Shown here in pieces: positions 46,599 to 59,519 of a stretch of DNA of 64,000 bases. Under the pieces are notes generated by a model. That model ran no database searches. It was not told the DNA's origin and saw only the letters and a list, made by a program, of their open reading frames with translations. The DNA lies in contig OX422221.1 in assembly GCA_949130495.1 (NCBI GenBank), positions 481,295,659 through 481,359,658 on the forward strand, read 5' to 3'. How positions within the stretch are numbered: position 1 is the first letter of the stretch; every line of letters begins with the position of its first letter. This stretch comes from Sambucus nigra (Eukaryota > Streptophyta > Magnoliopsida > Dipsacales > Adoxaceae). The translations under genes were made by a program, and so were the position numbers.

Positions 46599-49081
46599 TG
46601 TAACACCCCACGTAATTTTAGCGTTAGCCACCACCAAAAATATGTCGGGCGATACTAAATTAAATACCATTATTAGCATGTGAAAGACATGAGACACATA
46701 AAAAAATTAATCCCACAAGATAATAATTAAATTGATCCTAATAAATAATAGCCATTCATGTAATAAATATCCATTACCATGCTAACTCCAAAAATAATTC
46801 AACTCCATAATTTATTTACAACTCCAAACAAAATAATCCAATAAACTAATTGACTGAAACCTTAAACAACTTTGGAACTGAATAGCCAAATAAAATCCAT
46901 AGAGAAGTGTCATAATATAAACGACTGAATTGAGGAATTATAGTCTAATAAAGCGGATAAATAAATGAACCCCACCAACTCTTTCAAAATGATTTCTAAT
47001 AAATCTTATGCAGCTACTCCAATGCTAAAACCTGAAATATTAGTCAACACACAGGGCCAGAGCCCCAAGCATGGATACCAACAACTCCTATCAAATGGGG
47101 TCCTTGAAACCAGACAATAGTATTATACGAAAAAAACACGACAATAAAATATTTTAAATTAAACGAGATATATCAATCATCAAATAAAATAAATCATTAT
47201 GTATCCACAATAAAGTCTACCCAAAATCCAAGTCTCCATATAGAATTTCCATCAAATACTTATTTTTAATTTTATTTATCTTCTCCATTTGATTATCTTT
47301 TTCATTTTATTAACATCGGTCGCAGTGCTCCCGCATTTAATTCTTACGCCATAATAATTGTGGGACTCCCAACAGGTGTACATCAGTTTATTTACGGTAT
47401 TCTTGCTTAACGTCTTTCATTATTTAGTTTCCATACTCCCGCTAGTTTTACACCACACCCATTCCCCTCACTATGGCCAGTCAACCCCGTTCACTATCAG
47501 CTCTGCACACACTCGTGAGGTTCCACACACGACACGTCACTATAGCCTGTCGACCCGTTTAACTATCAGCCCGCACATACTCGTGACGCTACACATACCC
47601 ACGTCGCTATAGCTAGTCGATCCGTTTAACTGCCAGCCCTACACTTACTCGCGCCGCCAATATATTTTAATTCTCATTTTTATAATCTTAGGTATTAATT
47701 CTCAATTTATAAAAAAAAAATCATTTATCTCCAATTAGCCCAACCCATTATATCGACATAAAATCCTCAAACACCCTTAATCCCATACCTAAAGGTTTCT
47801 AACCTATCATCTAGGAAGAAAACCAACTCACCAACACCACTTAGCCGCACCCCTAGGTTTGCTAATCCACAGAACAACATAAAAATCAGCCCTACCCCAG
47901 AATATCTATTTGTAAACCGTCACCAGTATCTAGTCCCACACCTAGAAAGCGATAACTACCCAAAGGTTTACTAACTAGTCCCATACCTAAAAAGCAACCT
48001 AAATAAAGGTGAGCGTCATATCTATCCCATAACCTTGTCATTTCAGTGGTGTTGAACATATTAAAAATAAATAAATTTCATGGGATTAAATTTCCATTCA
48101 TCATAACAATTTCACCAATTTAATGCACACACTATTAATTAGATAATTAATGACCATTTAATGATATAATTAACCAAACCATAATTTTGCATCAAACTAT
48201 TTAATTGAATATCACATGCAAGTTTATAAATTTTATACAACAAGAATTTACTATCATACAACATTCAAAAAATTTCCATTATTTAATGTCATAAAACAAA
48301 TCAAGCGACATTCCTACATAAAACTATACATGCGAATACCTTAACATATACGGAACCCAAATATCTAATCTAACATGAAAGGTTTTGAGTCTTCATTCAC
48401 ATTAAAAAATTTCATAAGAACAGTCCCAAATTATATTTTACATTCCCTAATTAATATCTCTAATTTATTTTAAGAAAACACATGTATTTAGTTTGTTGGC
48501 CATAATTACTACGCATAATAATAAGGAAAAATAATAGAGGTAATCATGCATGAGATTCGTTTGAACAAATATGATTTTGAAGATGTGTTCCTCGCGAAAA
48601 GGTGACAAAGATTTTTTCTGTAATCGTCTTGAGAAAAGCTGGTATATCTTGACAAATCTTGAGTTGAAAGTTGTGTAAAATGAGGCTAGGGTTTGTAGGA
48701 GGAAGAAGATGAAAATTATAAGGGTCTACTGCTCTTTGAGGTTGTGAAAATATGTTTGACAAGTCCTATTCCCGTATTAATTTAAGTGGAGAAATATTAG
48801 AGCATTTAAGTGGCATTAGAATCCTATTAAAACTAAAACAGTCCGCTTGTTAGTCTCGGTCCAAAACCGTGACAAACAGTTAGTCATGGTTTAAGGCCAT
48901 GACAAATATGTGAAGCGGGGATTTTGTCTTTCCCTATTTTTTTTTACCTAGAGAGTTTGTCTTGTGGACTCTTATAAACGACCCAAGAATTATATGTACT
49001 CATATTAGGAGTCTTTTAATATAGCTTTTCGAATTCGAAATTAATATAATTAAGTACTGGACAAAATTACGGGTTGTTATA
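46599..49081 (-). repeat. Element F, LTR-II
   Basis: 2,483 bp complete LTR; plus strand TGTAACACCCCACG at the left and CGGGTTGTTATA at the right. Contains the paired hairpins at 48853-48903. No convincing genes; the 84-codon frame at 47358-47612 is not conserved. Confidence 0.8.
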
Positions 49082-49651
49082 TACTTCACCACTAGTACAG
49101 GAATTTCGTCCTCGAAATTTGGTGAAGCGTAAACGCGCAAAATTAAAATAAGGCACACACATGTCTACCAATAATTGCCACGATTAGGCGCGCATATACC
49201 TAATCCTACCCGCGCACAACCACGATTAAAGATACAATACATATCCTAACTATATATACGCATGACTATGAAAATAACGGCATATCACGCTCTCCTATGA
49301 ATCACCACCCGATTCTATCTCCAAAAGTCATTGTGATGCCTAAATCCTCCAATCAAATCATACCATTACATGAATACTAGATATATCCAAAATTTATACT
49401 ACCGATTTGACAAATAAATATCATTTCCCAAATACACTATAAGGATCCTCACATCAAAATCACTACTTCTAACCTCAATGCCTACAACTTCCTCAACACA
49501 AAACTCCCTATCTCTTAGAAATACATCTAACACGTATGCTAGACCCACTACCTCTAAGAGTATGAATCTACAAAGGGGATCAAAGATCGATAATACGGAA
49601 GCTACACAGACTCACAACCTACAAGACCTAAGACGATGCTTTGAAACCATA
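49082..49651 (-). mobile_element. Element F interior II-III (non-coding, 570 bp)
   Basis: Second short interior. Minus-strand primer-like TGGTTTCAAAGC (49638-49649) next to LTR-III and a purine-rich stretch next to LTR-II. Near identical in layout to 46027-46598. Confidence 0.75.
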
Positions 49652-50635
49652 TGTAACACCCCACGTAATTTTGGCGTCGGTCGCCACCAAAACTATACCG
49701 GGCGTCACTAAATTAAATACCATTATTAGTATGTGACAGATATGAGACATATAAAAAATTTCATCCCACAAGATAATAATTAAATTGATCCTAATAAATA
49801 ATAGCCATTCATGCAATAAATATCCATCACCATGCTAACTCTAAAAATAATTTAACTCCATTGTTTATTTAGATCTCCAAATGAAATAATCCAATAAAGT
49901 ACCCTGACTGAAACCCTAACCAACTTTAGAACCGAATAGGCCAATAAAATCCATAAAGAAGTCTCATAATATCAACGACTGAATAATGGAATTCTAATAT
50001 AAAAAAATGGATAAATAAATGAACTCCAGCAATGCTTCCAAAATGATCTCCAATAAATTCGATACAGCTACTCTAATGCTAAAACCTAAAATGTTAGTCA
50101 ACGCACTGGGTCAGAGCCCTGAGCATGGATACCAACAACTCCTCTCAAATAGGGTCCTTGAACCCAGACAATAGTATTATACGAAAAAAACACGTCAATA
50201 AAATATTTTAAATTAAACGAGATATATCAATCATCAAATAAAATAAATCGTTACATATCCATAGTAAAGTCTACCCAAAATCCAAGTCTCAATATACAAT
50301 TTCCATCAAATACATATTTTTAACTTTATTTATCTTCTCCGTTAGATTATCTTTTTCATTTTATTAACTTCAGTCGCGGTGCTCCCGCATTTAATTCTTA
50401 TGCCATACTAATTGTGGGACTCCCAACAAGTTTACATCATTTTATTTATGCCATACTAATTGTGGGACTCCCAACAAGTTTACATCATTGTATTTGGTCT
50501 TTCAATATTTGGTTGTCGTACTCCCACTAGTTCTATGTCACACCCATTCCACTCACTATGGCCAGTCAGCCCAGTTCATTATCACCTATGCACACACTCG
50601 TGAGATTCCGCGCACGACATGTTACTATAGCCCGT

Positions 50636-53091
50636 TATATGCACCCAAAAGTGCATATTTTATGCCTCAAATAGATGGATTTTAGTCGCTCATTTTTAGT
50701 AAAATTGGTCTTATGTTCATATTTTTTCATTTCGCAGGTCAATATGCTGTCGCGGTACAAATAGTTCTAAATCGGCATAATTACGACACAATAGAGGTCA
50801 AAAGCATGAAACGAAGAAATCAAAGCACCGAGAAGTCCGAAGTCCTATTTGAGCTTGCCGAGATCATTTTCGATGCTTCGAACCCTGTCCCCGAACCAAA
50901 CCTAAGCCTACACCAAGCCCAGACCATTCCCCGAGCCTTGTATCTGTCTAGTTTGTACTTTTATCAATTTTTAGATTTTTGTATTTTGAGTTGGTTTTAT
51001 TTTTAGGATTTATTTTAGACTTTTTAGGATTTATTTTCTATTTTTATATTTCTTTTTATTTAGTGTAGTTTTATTTGATTTTTGATTTTTGATTTTTGAT
51101 TTTTGATTTTTGATTTTTGATTTTTGATTTTTGATTTTTGATTTTTGATTTTTGATTTTTTAGTCTTTATTTCACTTTTTTTTTATTTCATTTTATTAGG
51201 ATTAGTTTAGGTGTTTATTTTTAGTCTTATTAGATTTTACATTTTTTTTAGGACTTTAGTTTTTATTTTTATTAGATTTTTAGTTTTTATTTTATTTTGA
51301 ATCTTTTTAGTGTAACGGTTAGATTTTTTTTAGTCTTAATAGGTTTTATTATTTTTGTTTTCTTTTAGTTTAGTTTAATTTTTATTTTATTTTGAGTTAG
51401 GATTTAATTTTTAGTTTTATTAATTAATTTTTATATTTTAGTTTAAATATTTATTTTTATTTTTTTATGGTCACAATTACACACACCCCCTAAACACACA
51501 CCCCATCACCTACACCCTCGCCACACCAAATCAAAACCACTCCATCTTCAACTACCCACATCTTCTCTTTCCTAAACCTCCATAACCCAAATCCATCCCA
51601 CCTCAATACCCGAAACTTCACCCTTCTATCTCCCATTCTCCATACCTGCCAACCCAAGCCACAAACTCCAACTCAACCCGGGACCTAACTCCCAAACCAC
51701 TTCCTGAATAAAATTCGCAAACCCATCTTCAATTTTTCTTAACCAGGCGCCCGAACCTGCTCACCCTGACTCACCATCTCACCCGGATGCTTAGACTCGA
51801 GCCTCGCTTCTCCGAACCACCAGCCCATACCTACCATTACCCACTTTCGGTTTCACCTCCTTCCAAGTTCAAAAATAAAAACAAAAAAAAACATCCAAAT
51901 AAAACAAATACATTTTGCCATTCACCAAAAACCCACGTTTGACTTAGCCAAAATAAATCCCTAGAATCTCTCCAACCATAAAACCCACAAATCCACTTCG
52001 TGGGTTATAAAATAAAAGGGGTATCTCATTTAGAAAGGACTCTCATAGCAGACGTAGAAGAGACTGCGAAAGAGAGAAATACAATGTATATTATGTACAA
52101 TTTAGATTAGGAAAAAAATCAGAAAAAAAATAGTTTAGCGTTAGAATAGATTTTCAGGTTCAGTTTTTCTTTTGATTTGTGTAATCAAGTGCTGAATTTG
52201 TGAAGACATTTGGGCACACGTTCATGAACGCGATCCAAGAAGTCAATTCGAAAGGAGAATTCGTGTATTGTATTTCTTGATGTTCTTTTTTTGTTATTGC
52301 TACATGTTTATGACTCTTATTAATTGTTTAATTATGCTTGGCTAGTGACCCTGTTCAAAAGGTGGGATGCACTGCGTATGATATTAAATTAATTTCATTA
52401 ATGCTATATTTCTAGGTTAATTAATTTAAACTATCACAAATTAATTTATGTAACGAGAGTTAGTATTGATTTTAAAAAATTAATGTTGATTTTGGGAGTC
52501 GAATTAGAGATAGGTTTCTCCTAAAATTAAATATTAATTTGGTGTTGACATTTGAGGATTCATACATTTTTTTTATTAAATTGATCCTATTGGGTAATTT
52601 CTTGAAAATAGTATGATTCTTAATTTTATCATCGTGTGATATTTTTAAATTAGTTTTCTGAAAAAGATTTTATTAAATTTATAATTGTAATGAGAGTTAG
52701 ATTATCAATTTAATATTATCTCGAAATATTTCAAATTACAAAGTTGAGAAATTAAAATAATTGATAATACAGTGTAATCCCATCTCTTGACTTTCTCACA
52801 TATTTCACACTTGGTAGCACATTATTTTTCTTTATTTAGTCATTTCATAGTTTTAGCATTTAGTAGTTAATTTTTCCCTTGAAATTGTTTAAAAATATAA
52901 ATAAATCAAAAAAATATTTTAGTAAAAAAATTTGAATTGTAAGTTTTCACAATATTTGTTTCACCTTGGAAGTTGGATTGATACCCGTACCTACCGCAAT
53001 ATGAGTTGTTTTAAACAAGTTTTGTAGGTATTCAAGGGAATTTTGAGATTGGTTTTTCAAGGCAACGAGCACACATAAAAATCCCCTCATC
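50636..53091. mobile_element. Unclassified 2.46-kb insertion
   Basis: Interrupts F LTR-III, which is continuous in LTR-II (about 47545). Flanked by AGCCCGT (50629-50635) and AGCTCGT (53092-53098), a likely 7-bp target duplication with one change. Starts TATATGCACCCAAAAGTGCA and ends CATAAAAATCCCCTCATC, with no terminal inverted repeat. The 97-codon frame at 50713-51006 begins after a TTTCGCAG splice-like site and is Glu/Pro rich but unrecognised. The start resembles LTR-type repeats of other plant genomes, so it could be a solo LTR or a truncated element. Confidence 0.55.
51076..51160. repeat. (GATTTTT)n minisatellite
   Basis: About 12 perfect copies of the 7-mer GATTTTT. T-rich degenerate versions continue to about 51440. 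Confidence 0.95.
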
Positions 53092-54647
53092 AGCTCGTCA
53101 GCCCGTTTAACTGTCAGCTCGCACATACTCGTGATGCTACACACACCCACGTTGCTATAGCCAGTTGACCCGTTTAACTGCTAGCCCTACACTACTTACT
53201 CGCGCTGCCAATATATTTTAATTCCTATTTTTATCATCTTAGGTATTAATTCTCAATTTATCAATTTTTTTCATTTATCTCCAATTAGCCAAGCCCTTTA
53301 TATCGACATAATATCCTCAAAACACCCTTTGTCCCATATCTAAAGGTCTCCAACACATAAGTATTTTCTAGCCAATTATCTAGGAAGAAAACCAACTCAC
53401 CAACAGCACTTAGTCTCACCGCTAGGTTTGCTAATCCACGGAACAACTAAAAAATTAGCCCCACCCCAGAATCTCTATGTTCAAACTGTCACCACTATCT
53501 AGTTCCATACCTAGAAAGCGATAACTACCCAAAGGTCTACTAACTAGTCCCATACCTAAAAAGCAACCTAAATAAAGGTGAGCGTCCTATCTATCCCATA
53601 ACCCCGTCATTTTCGTGGCGTCGAACATATTAAAGATAAATAAATTTCCTGAGATTAAACTTCCATTCATCATAATAATTTCACCAATTTAATCCACACA
53701 CTATTAATTAGATAATTAATGCCCATTTAATTATATAATTAACCAAACCATAATTTTGCATCAAATTATTCAATTTAATATTACATGGAAGCTTATAAAA
53801 TTTATACAACAAGAATTTACTATCGTACAACATCCACAAAATTTCCATTATTTAACGTCATAAAACTTATCAAGCGACATTCCTATGTTAAACTCTACAT
53901 CCGAATACCTTAACATCTACGGAACCCAAATCTCTAATCTAACATGCAAGGTTTTGAGTCTTTAGTCATATTAAAAAGTTTCATAAGAACAGTCCCGAAT
54001 TACATTTTACATTCCCTAATTAATATCTCTAATTTATTTTAAGAAAACACATGTATTTAGTTTGTAGGCCATAATTACTACGCATAATACCAAGGAAAAA
54101 TAATAGAGGTAACCAGGCATGAGATTTGATTGAAGAAATCTGATTTAGAAGATATGTTCCTCACAAAAAGGTGACAAATATGTGTTCTTTAATCGTCTTA
54201 AGAAAACCTGGTTTATCTTGACAAATCTTGAGTTGAAAGTTGTGTTGGGGAAAGGGTTTGTTGGAGGAAGAAGATGAAAATTATAAGGGTTTACTGCACT
54301 TAGAGGTTGTGAAAATATGTTTGACAAGTCCTAATCCCATATTAATTTAAGTGGATAAATATTAGAGGATTTAAGTAGCATTAGAATCCTATTAAAACTA
54401 AAACAGTCTTCTTGTTAGCCACGGTCCAAAACCGTGACAAATAGTTAGTCACGATTTAAGGCCGTGACAAATATCTGAAGCAAGAATTTTGTTTTTCTCG
54501 ATTTTTTTTGCTTAGAGAGTTTATGTCTTGAGGACTCTTATAAACTACCCAAGAATTATATGCTCTCATATTAGGAGTCTTTTAAGATAGCTTTTCGAAT
54601 TCGGAATTAATCTAATTAATTATTGGATAAAATTACGGGTTGTTACA

Positions 54648-55046
54648 TACTTCCCCACTAGTACAAGAATTTCGTCCTTGAAATTCGATGAAGCGTAAAT
54701 GCGCAAAAATAAAATAATGCTCACACATGCCTACCAATAATTACCATGATTAGGCACCCATACATCTAATCCTACCCGCGCATAACCACGTTTAAAGATA
54801 CAATACATATCCTAACTATATATACGCATAACTATGAAAATAACAACATATGATGCTCTCCTACGAATCACCACCCCATTCTATCTCCAAAAGTCATTGC
54901 GACGCCTAAATCCTCCAATCAAATCACACCATTACATGAATACTATATATATCAAAAATTTATACTAACGATCTGTCGAATAAATATTGTTTCCCAAATA
55001 CATTCTAAGAATCCTCACATTAAGATTACTACTTCTAACCTCAATG
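54648..55046 (-). mobile_element. Element F interior beyond LTR-III, truncated
   Basis: Aligns with the right parts of the other two F interiors from the CCCCACTAGTACA end up to AACCTCAATG, then changes abruptly to Ogre-like sequence. The expected further LTR is absent. Confidence 0.7.
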
Positions 55047-55735
55047 GGTTGCCTTTTTAGGCAGAAGTCACAGAGGTCAGACAATGGGTTGAATTTTGAG
55101 GCAGAAGTCATAGAGGTGGTTAACGAGTATGGTATTCAAAGGCACAAATACTCTCCCTACTGACCTCAGAAAAATGATGCAGTCGAAGCCTCTAATAAAA
55201 ACCTCGAAGCCATCTTCAGCAAGATGACCGAAAACTGTCGAGATTGGGCCGACCGGATCCTTTATGCCCTCTGAGGCTACCGAACTTCAATTTGAACATC
55301 TACTAGGTCTACCCCTTACTCTCTAGTGTACGGTATGTAAGCAATCCTACCCCTGGAGCTGTAAATCCCTTCATTACGCATCATGCTTTAAAGAAAAGTC
55401 AACAAGGAAGACTGGCATCAAAGTCGTCTTAATGAGTTGTTACTCTTGGACGAAAGGATACTAAAGGCTCTGTATCGTATAGAAAGGTACCATCGCCGGA
55501 TAGCATGATCATTAAATAAGAGGGTCAAGGATAGTAGTGTCCTAGAAGGGTATTTGACCCTTAAAGAAATAGTAGAGCCCATATAGGACCCCAGAGGGAA
55601 ATTCAAGCCGATTTGGAATGCCCCTACATTGTAAAGAAGATTTTATCCAGCAGCGCCGCTATGCTCACCAACCGTAACGGAGAAGAGATGTCCCATCCAC
55701 TCAACATAGACCGTCTCAAGAAATTCTACCCCTAG
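55047..55735 (+). pseudogene. Ogre/Tat-type integrase relic
   Basis: Across frames one reads YGIQRHKYSPY, DAVEASNKNLEAIF, YRTSI and STRSTPYSLVYGM, then LNELLLLDERILKALY, RVKDS and DPRGKFKPIWNAP. This is the order and wording of an Ogre-type integrase catalytic end plus C-terminal domain. Many stops and frame changes make it dead. At the left edge about 40 bp are duplicated (55046-55085 and 55086-55125, both with GGCAGAAGTCA). It belongs to a different Tat element from D, in plus orientation. Confidence 0.8.
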
Positions 55736-56759
55736 TCTGAAATCTCGGCGCACTACGACCCTTCTCATCTCCCTTAAAAAAAATTCTTCACTTCCCTCTA
55801 CTCAGAACTACGTGGGGTCTGATACTCTAAAAATCTTTTTACTTTCAAAAATGAAACTCAAAAAATTTTCAAAACCCCCAGAGGTACGTAGGCAGCTCAT
55901 ACTTGAGAATGTCCCCCTTCTTTTTGATAAAATGTTATTCTTTTCATATCCCCGAGAACGACACTTCATTTTAACATATACGTGTACAAAAGGATTATGT
56001 ATGCCTTAGTGATTGGTATAGATAATTGAAGTGCAAAAACTCATCAAGAGGTATAACTAGATGATAAAAAAAATTATTTCACTATTAAGAAATACCAATA
56101 CAGTTACATCAGCTTAGGGAGTCAAATAACTTCCTTTACCAAAAGATTCATACCTTTCTAAATATAAACCATAACCAGAAACCATCTACTCCTAAAAATA
56201 ACCCTTGCCAAATTATTCCCAAACAACTCTATTCTTAAAACACTATTTGTGTCCATCCCCCCGATCCTCGCGACGGGTGAGAGAGTAGGATCCTAGGTCC
56301 CATGCGTCCCTCGCGGGAGCACTTCGACCGGTGTAGTTGATGAGGTGAAAAATGAAAAGAGATGGAGTCGCCAGTCTATTTTACTCAAAACAGACAAAAG
56401 AAAGGGAGCCATCCCGAAGGACAACATCCAAAGACATACTGATACATACGAAACCAAAATGATTCAAAAAGGGTCCGGAGGCAAAGTTACGAAATGGGAA
56501 GGTGTTAGGCACCCATTCCTCCCTTACGGTCTCTCATGTTTTTTTTTGCTATTTTCCTTTATTTTTCCCGTGATATGTGTGCATGTGTATATGTAGTGGA
56601 GATAGGAATCATCGACTTGTATTATGGAAGAGATAAAGCGAGTCATCCGTAGGAATGTTCATAAAGATAATATTAGAAAATAGGATTTACCCGATTATCC
56701 TTGCGTTGATCGTTACAATGGAATGATAACGCATGTGGAATAATACGCCGCTAAGAACA

Positions 56760-56760
56760 A

Positions 56761-56823
<63 letters not shown>
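56760..56823. repeat. (AT)n(GT)n compound microsatellite
   Basis: About ten AT followed by about 22 GT units. Confidence 0.95.
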
Positions 56824-56828
<5 letters not shown>

Positions 56829-58479
56829 GTATAGAATATAATAGAATTGAGTTTAGAGAAAATAGAAATTGAGAGAAAAGGTAAGAATAGGACTCGAGTC
56901 TCCGGTTTTACCCCGAGACGCCTACGTAGCCTATAGAGGCATCAAAGTCCAAGTAGTTCTCATGCAAAACGAGGGGTGGGGTTTATCCCATAAATCCAAC
57001 CGGGGCTTCTCTTATGTGTGTGTGTAAAAAAAAGTGTTTTAGTTGTGAGAAAAGTGTAAGAATTTTCGTTTGGAATTTATGAGCAAACCCTCTTTTTCTT
57101 GTTTTTTTTTTAGTTTTTATTTATATGAAATAAGAAATGTGCAATAATACTAAATAAAAAGTATATTAGGATATGTGAGATGAGAGAATAAAAGTGCTAA
57201 GTAATAAAACAAGTTAATGCGAATTTATGAGAATTTAAGGAGTGAATTGAGAAAATTGAACCTTCTTGAAGATCTTGAGCTTGGTCTTGAATGTTGGAGA
57301 GCAGACCTTGCACTTGGATGATGATGAAGGGTAGTTAATTCACCAAGTTTGATGAAAAGGATGATGAAAAGTGAAGGTTGGAAAGGGATTTGGATGTGGA
57401 AAACACACTGACTTTGAGAGAGGTTTTCTGGATTCGCTGAGAGTGAGGTTTTTCAGATCTGGGCTCCCTTTGTAATGAGGTCAGGCCCTCCTTTTTATAG
57501 GCTCAGGGCATTGATGATCGGAATAGTCCTGGTCCTGCCAATCGGTTGGTGCGTTTAGGCACACTTGCGATAGGTAGGGTCTGGGACCTGCCGTTTGGCA
57601 GTCTATTTCAGGCCCCTTCGGAAAATTGGTCATAGAGCGCAAACCGTTGATCCGAATTGTGCACGAGGAAAATTATTGGAAAGGTAATTCATAGAACTTT
57701 GAAAGTACTTGCTGCTCCCGGGTTCGTGAGTTGACTTTGGGTCAAATGTGGCTCTGAAGCGCTTAACGGTCCTTTGAACGGGGAAACTTCGGACGCAAAC
57801 AGATCGTTTGCCCATATGGTAAGTCATAATCACGCATGGGGAGGATCGTTGGAAAAGTTGGGAGATGTATTTCGACATTCCAAAGAGTTTGACCTGGTTT
57901 GGGGAGTTGACTTTGGTCAATCGGGCCCTAGAAGAATTCAAAGACCTCTCGGAGTAAAATAAATCGTTCGTCCATACAATAAGTCAGAATCGTGCACAGG
58001 GTGGCCCATTGGAAAGAGGTTTCAGTTCCCTTCGAAGATTCATTCGGTCTCGATCGAGATGAAGAGTTGACTTTGGTCAAATGGAGCTCGGGAGCGCCTA
58101 GTGGCCTCCTGATTGGGTTTCAGGGGAAAACGGGTCGTTCGTCCGCAAGGTAAGTCAGAATCGCACATGGGATGGACCATTGGAAAGGGGATTCAGTGCC
58201 CTTTTCAGATTCATTTATTCTTGGTCGAGCTGAAGAGGTTGACATTTTTGGTCAAACGGAGCCTGGGAGCGTCCGATGGCCACTAAGTCAGTACCCAGGG
58301 TATGACTTGGGTTGGTAGTGATGACGGGAGGTGCTAGGGACCTAAGGAGAGTTTAGGGGGTAATATAATGGGGTGTTTACAGAGCCCCTCGATGGGTGAG
58401 TTTGTAATAAATGATATCCGTCGAATAGACACTGCATGATGCCTTTTGACAGAGATCGATTTTACGGACCTAAGGAAAC

Positions 58480-58975
58480 GAGGATGACCAATTCAGAGGG
58501 TTGAGGCCGATTATGAGGACCTAAGGAGTGTGCTGGGGATGACCAATTCTGCGAGTCGACGTCAATTCTGAGGACCTAATGAAACAAGGATGACCAATTC
58601 TACGGGTCGAAGCCAATTCTGAGGGCTTAAGTGGAGATGACCAATTTTACGGGTCGAAGCCAATTCTGCGGGTCGAAGTTAATTCTACGGGATTAGGTTG
58701 AGATGACCAATTCTGCGGGTTGAAGCCAATTCTATGGGCTTAAGTGAAGATGACCAATTATGCGGGCTTAAATGGAGATGAACAATTCTGCGGGTCGAAG
58801 CCAATTATGCGGGCTTAAATGGAGATGATCAATTCTGCGGGTCGAAGCCAATTCTACGGGCTTAAGTGAAGATGACCAATTCTGTGGGTCGAAGCCAATT
58901 CTGCGGGCTTATATTGAGATGACCAATTTTGCGAGCTTAAATGGAGATAACCAATTCTGCGGGCTTAAATGGAGA
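58480..58975. repeat. Minisatellite of ACCAATTCTGCGGG units
   Basis: Tandem array built from two alternating modules: TGACCAATTCTGCGGGTCGA and AGCCAATTCTGCGGGCTTAA followed by (A)TGGAGA. Unit combinations of about 28 and 47 bp are irregularly repeated some 12-15 times. It lies downstream of a Tat-type pol, as does the hairpin minisatellite of D. Confidence 0.9.
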
Positions 58976-59519
58976 TGTTCTCGGGGAACTCTGCCGGGGA
59001 AATTACCTTGTGATGCTGGGGAGCCGATTGTTGGGGAAATATTTGTGATTTTGGAGATCTTGCGGAGGAAAGGAAAATTTGATGCTGTAAACTCCACTGG
59101 AGAAGTGATTAGGTGGTCCAGGTATTAGACGTATTGCTCGACGAGGTTTCATACCTTTGGGGTATATGAGGTGATCCTTAGAGATCCTTCGGGGAGGTCG
59201 CCGGGAGAAGATTCACTTGGATTTTGAGATTTTCGCTGGGGAAATATGGGTTCCTCTTGAGGGAGTGTGAAATTTCCTTGGTGAATATGTTCTAAATCTT
59301 TCCTGCGGTTTTTAAATTTTTTGAGGATTTTTTAAGGTTTTCTTATATTCTTTGGGAATTTTTGTAAGAAATTTTAAGGGGGTGCCGGTCGTCATGGTGT
59401 AGAGGGTGCTATTCGGTAGTGGCACGATCTTTTGGACTGCCTTGGGAAAGTAAAGGGGCAGTGTCGATCGGTAGATGAGGGGTCAATGCCGATCAGCATG
59501 ACCCTTCGCATCCTATATA

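Larger units (their letters stand above)
49652..54647 (-). repeat. Element F, LTR-III, with a 2.46-kb insertion
   Basis: Left end TGTAACACC, right end CGGGTTGTTACA. Without the insertion at 50636-53091 it is about 2.53 kb, like LTR-II. Hairpins at 54418-54468. A short local duplication of CTAATTGTGGGACTCCCAACA lies at about 50407-50480. Confidence 0.8.
55736..59518 (+). mobile_element. Region downstream of the Ogre-like pol (3' region and possible LTR)
   Basis: No genes. The stretch with GGTACGTAGGCAGCTC (about 55882-55897), TGGAGTCGCCA (about 56361) and GGTGTTAGGCACCCA (about 56501-56515) has wording common in Ogre-type elements. Repeated GTTGACTTTGGTCAAAT-like blocks occur at about 57732, 57907, 58070 and 58240, each followed by a CC-TTGGAAAG-type segment at a spacing of about 165-175 bp. 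No clear LTR pair is visible, so the limits are unknown. Confidence 0.5.

Noticed and set aside
57630..57962. Overlapping 103- and 62-codon frames on opposite strands
   Set aside because: They lie in the 170-bp repeated blocks, and neither is kept between repeats.
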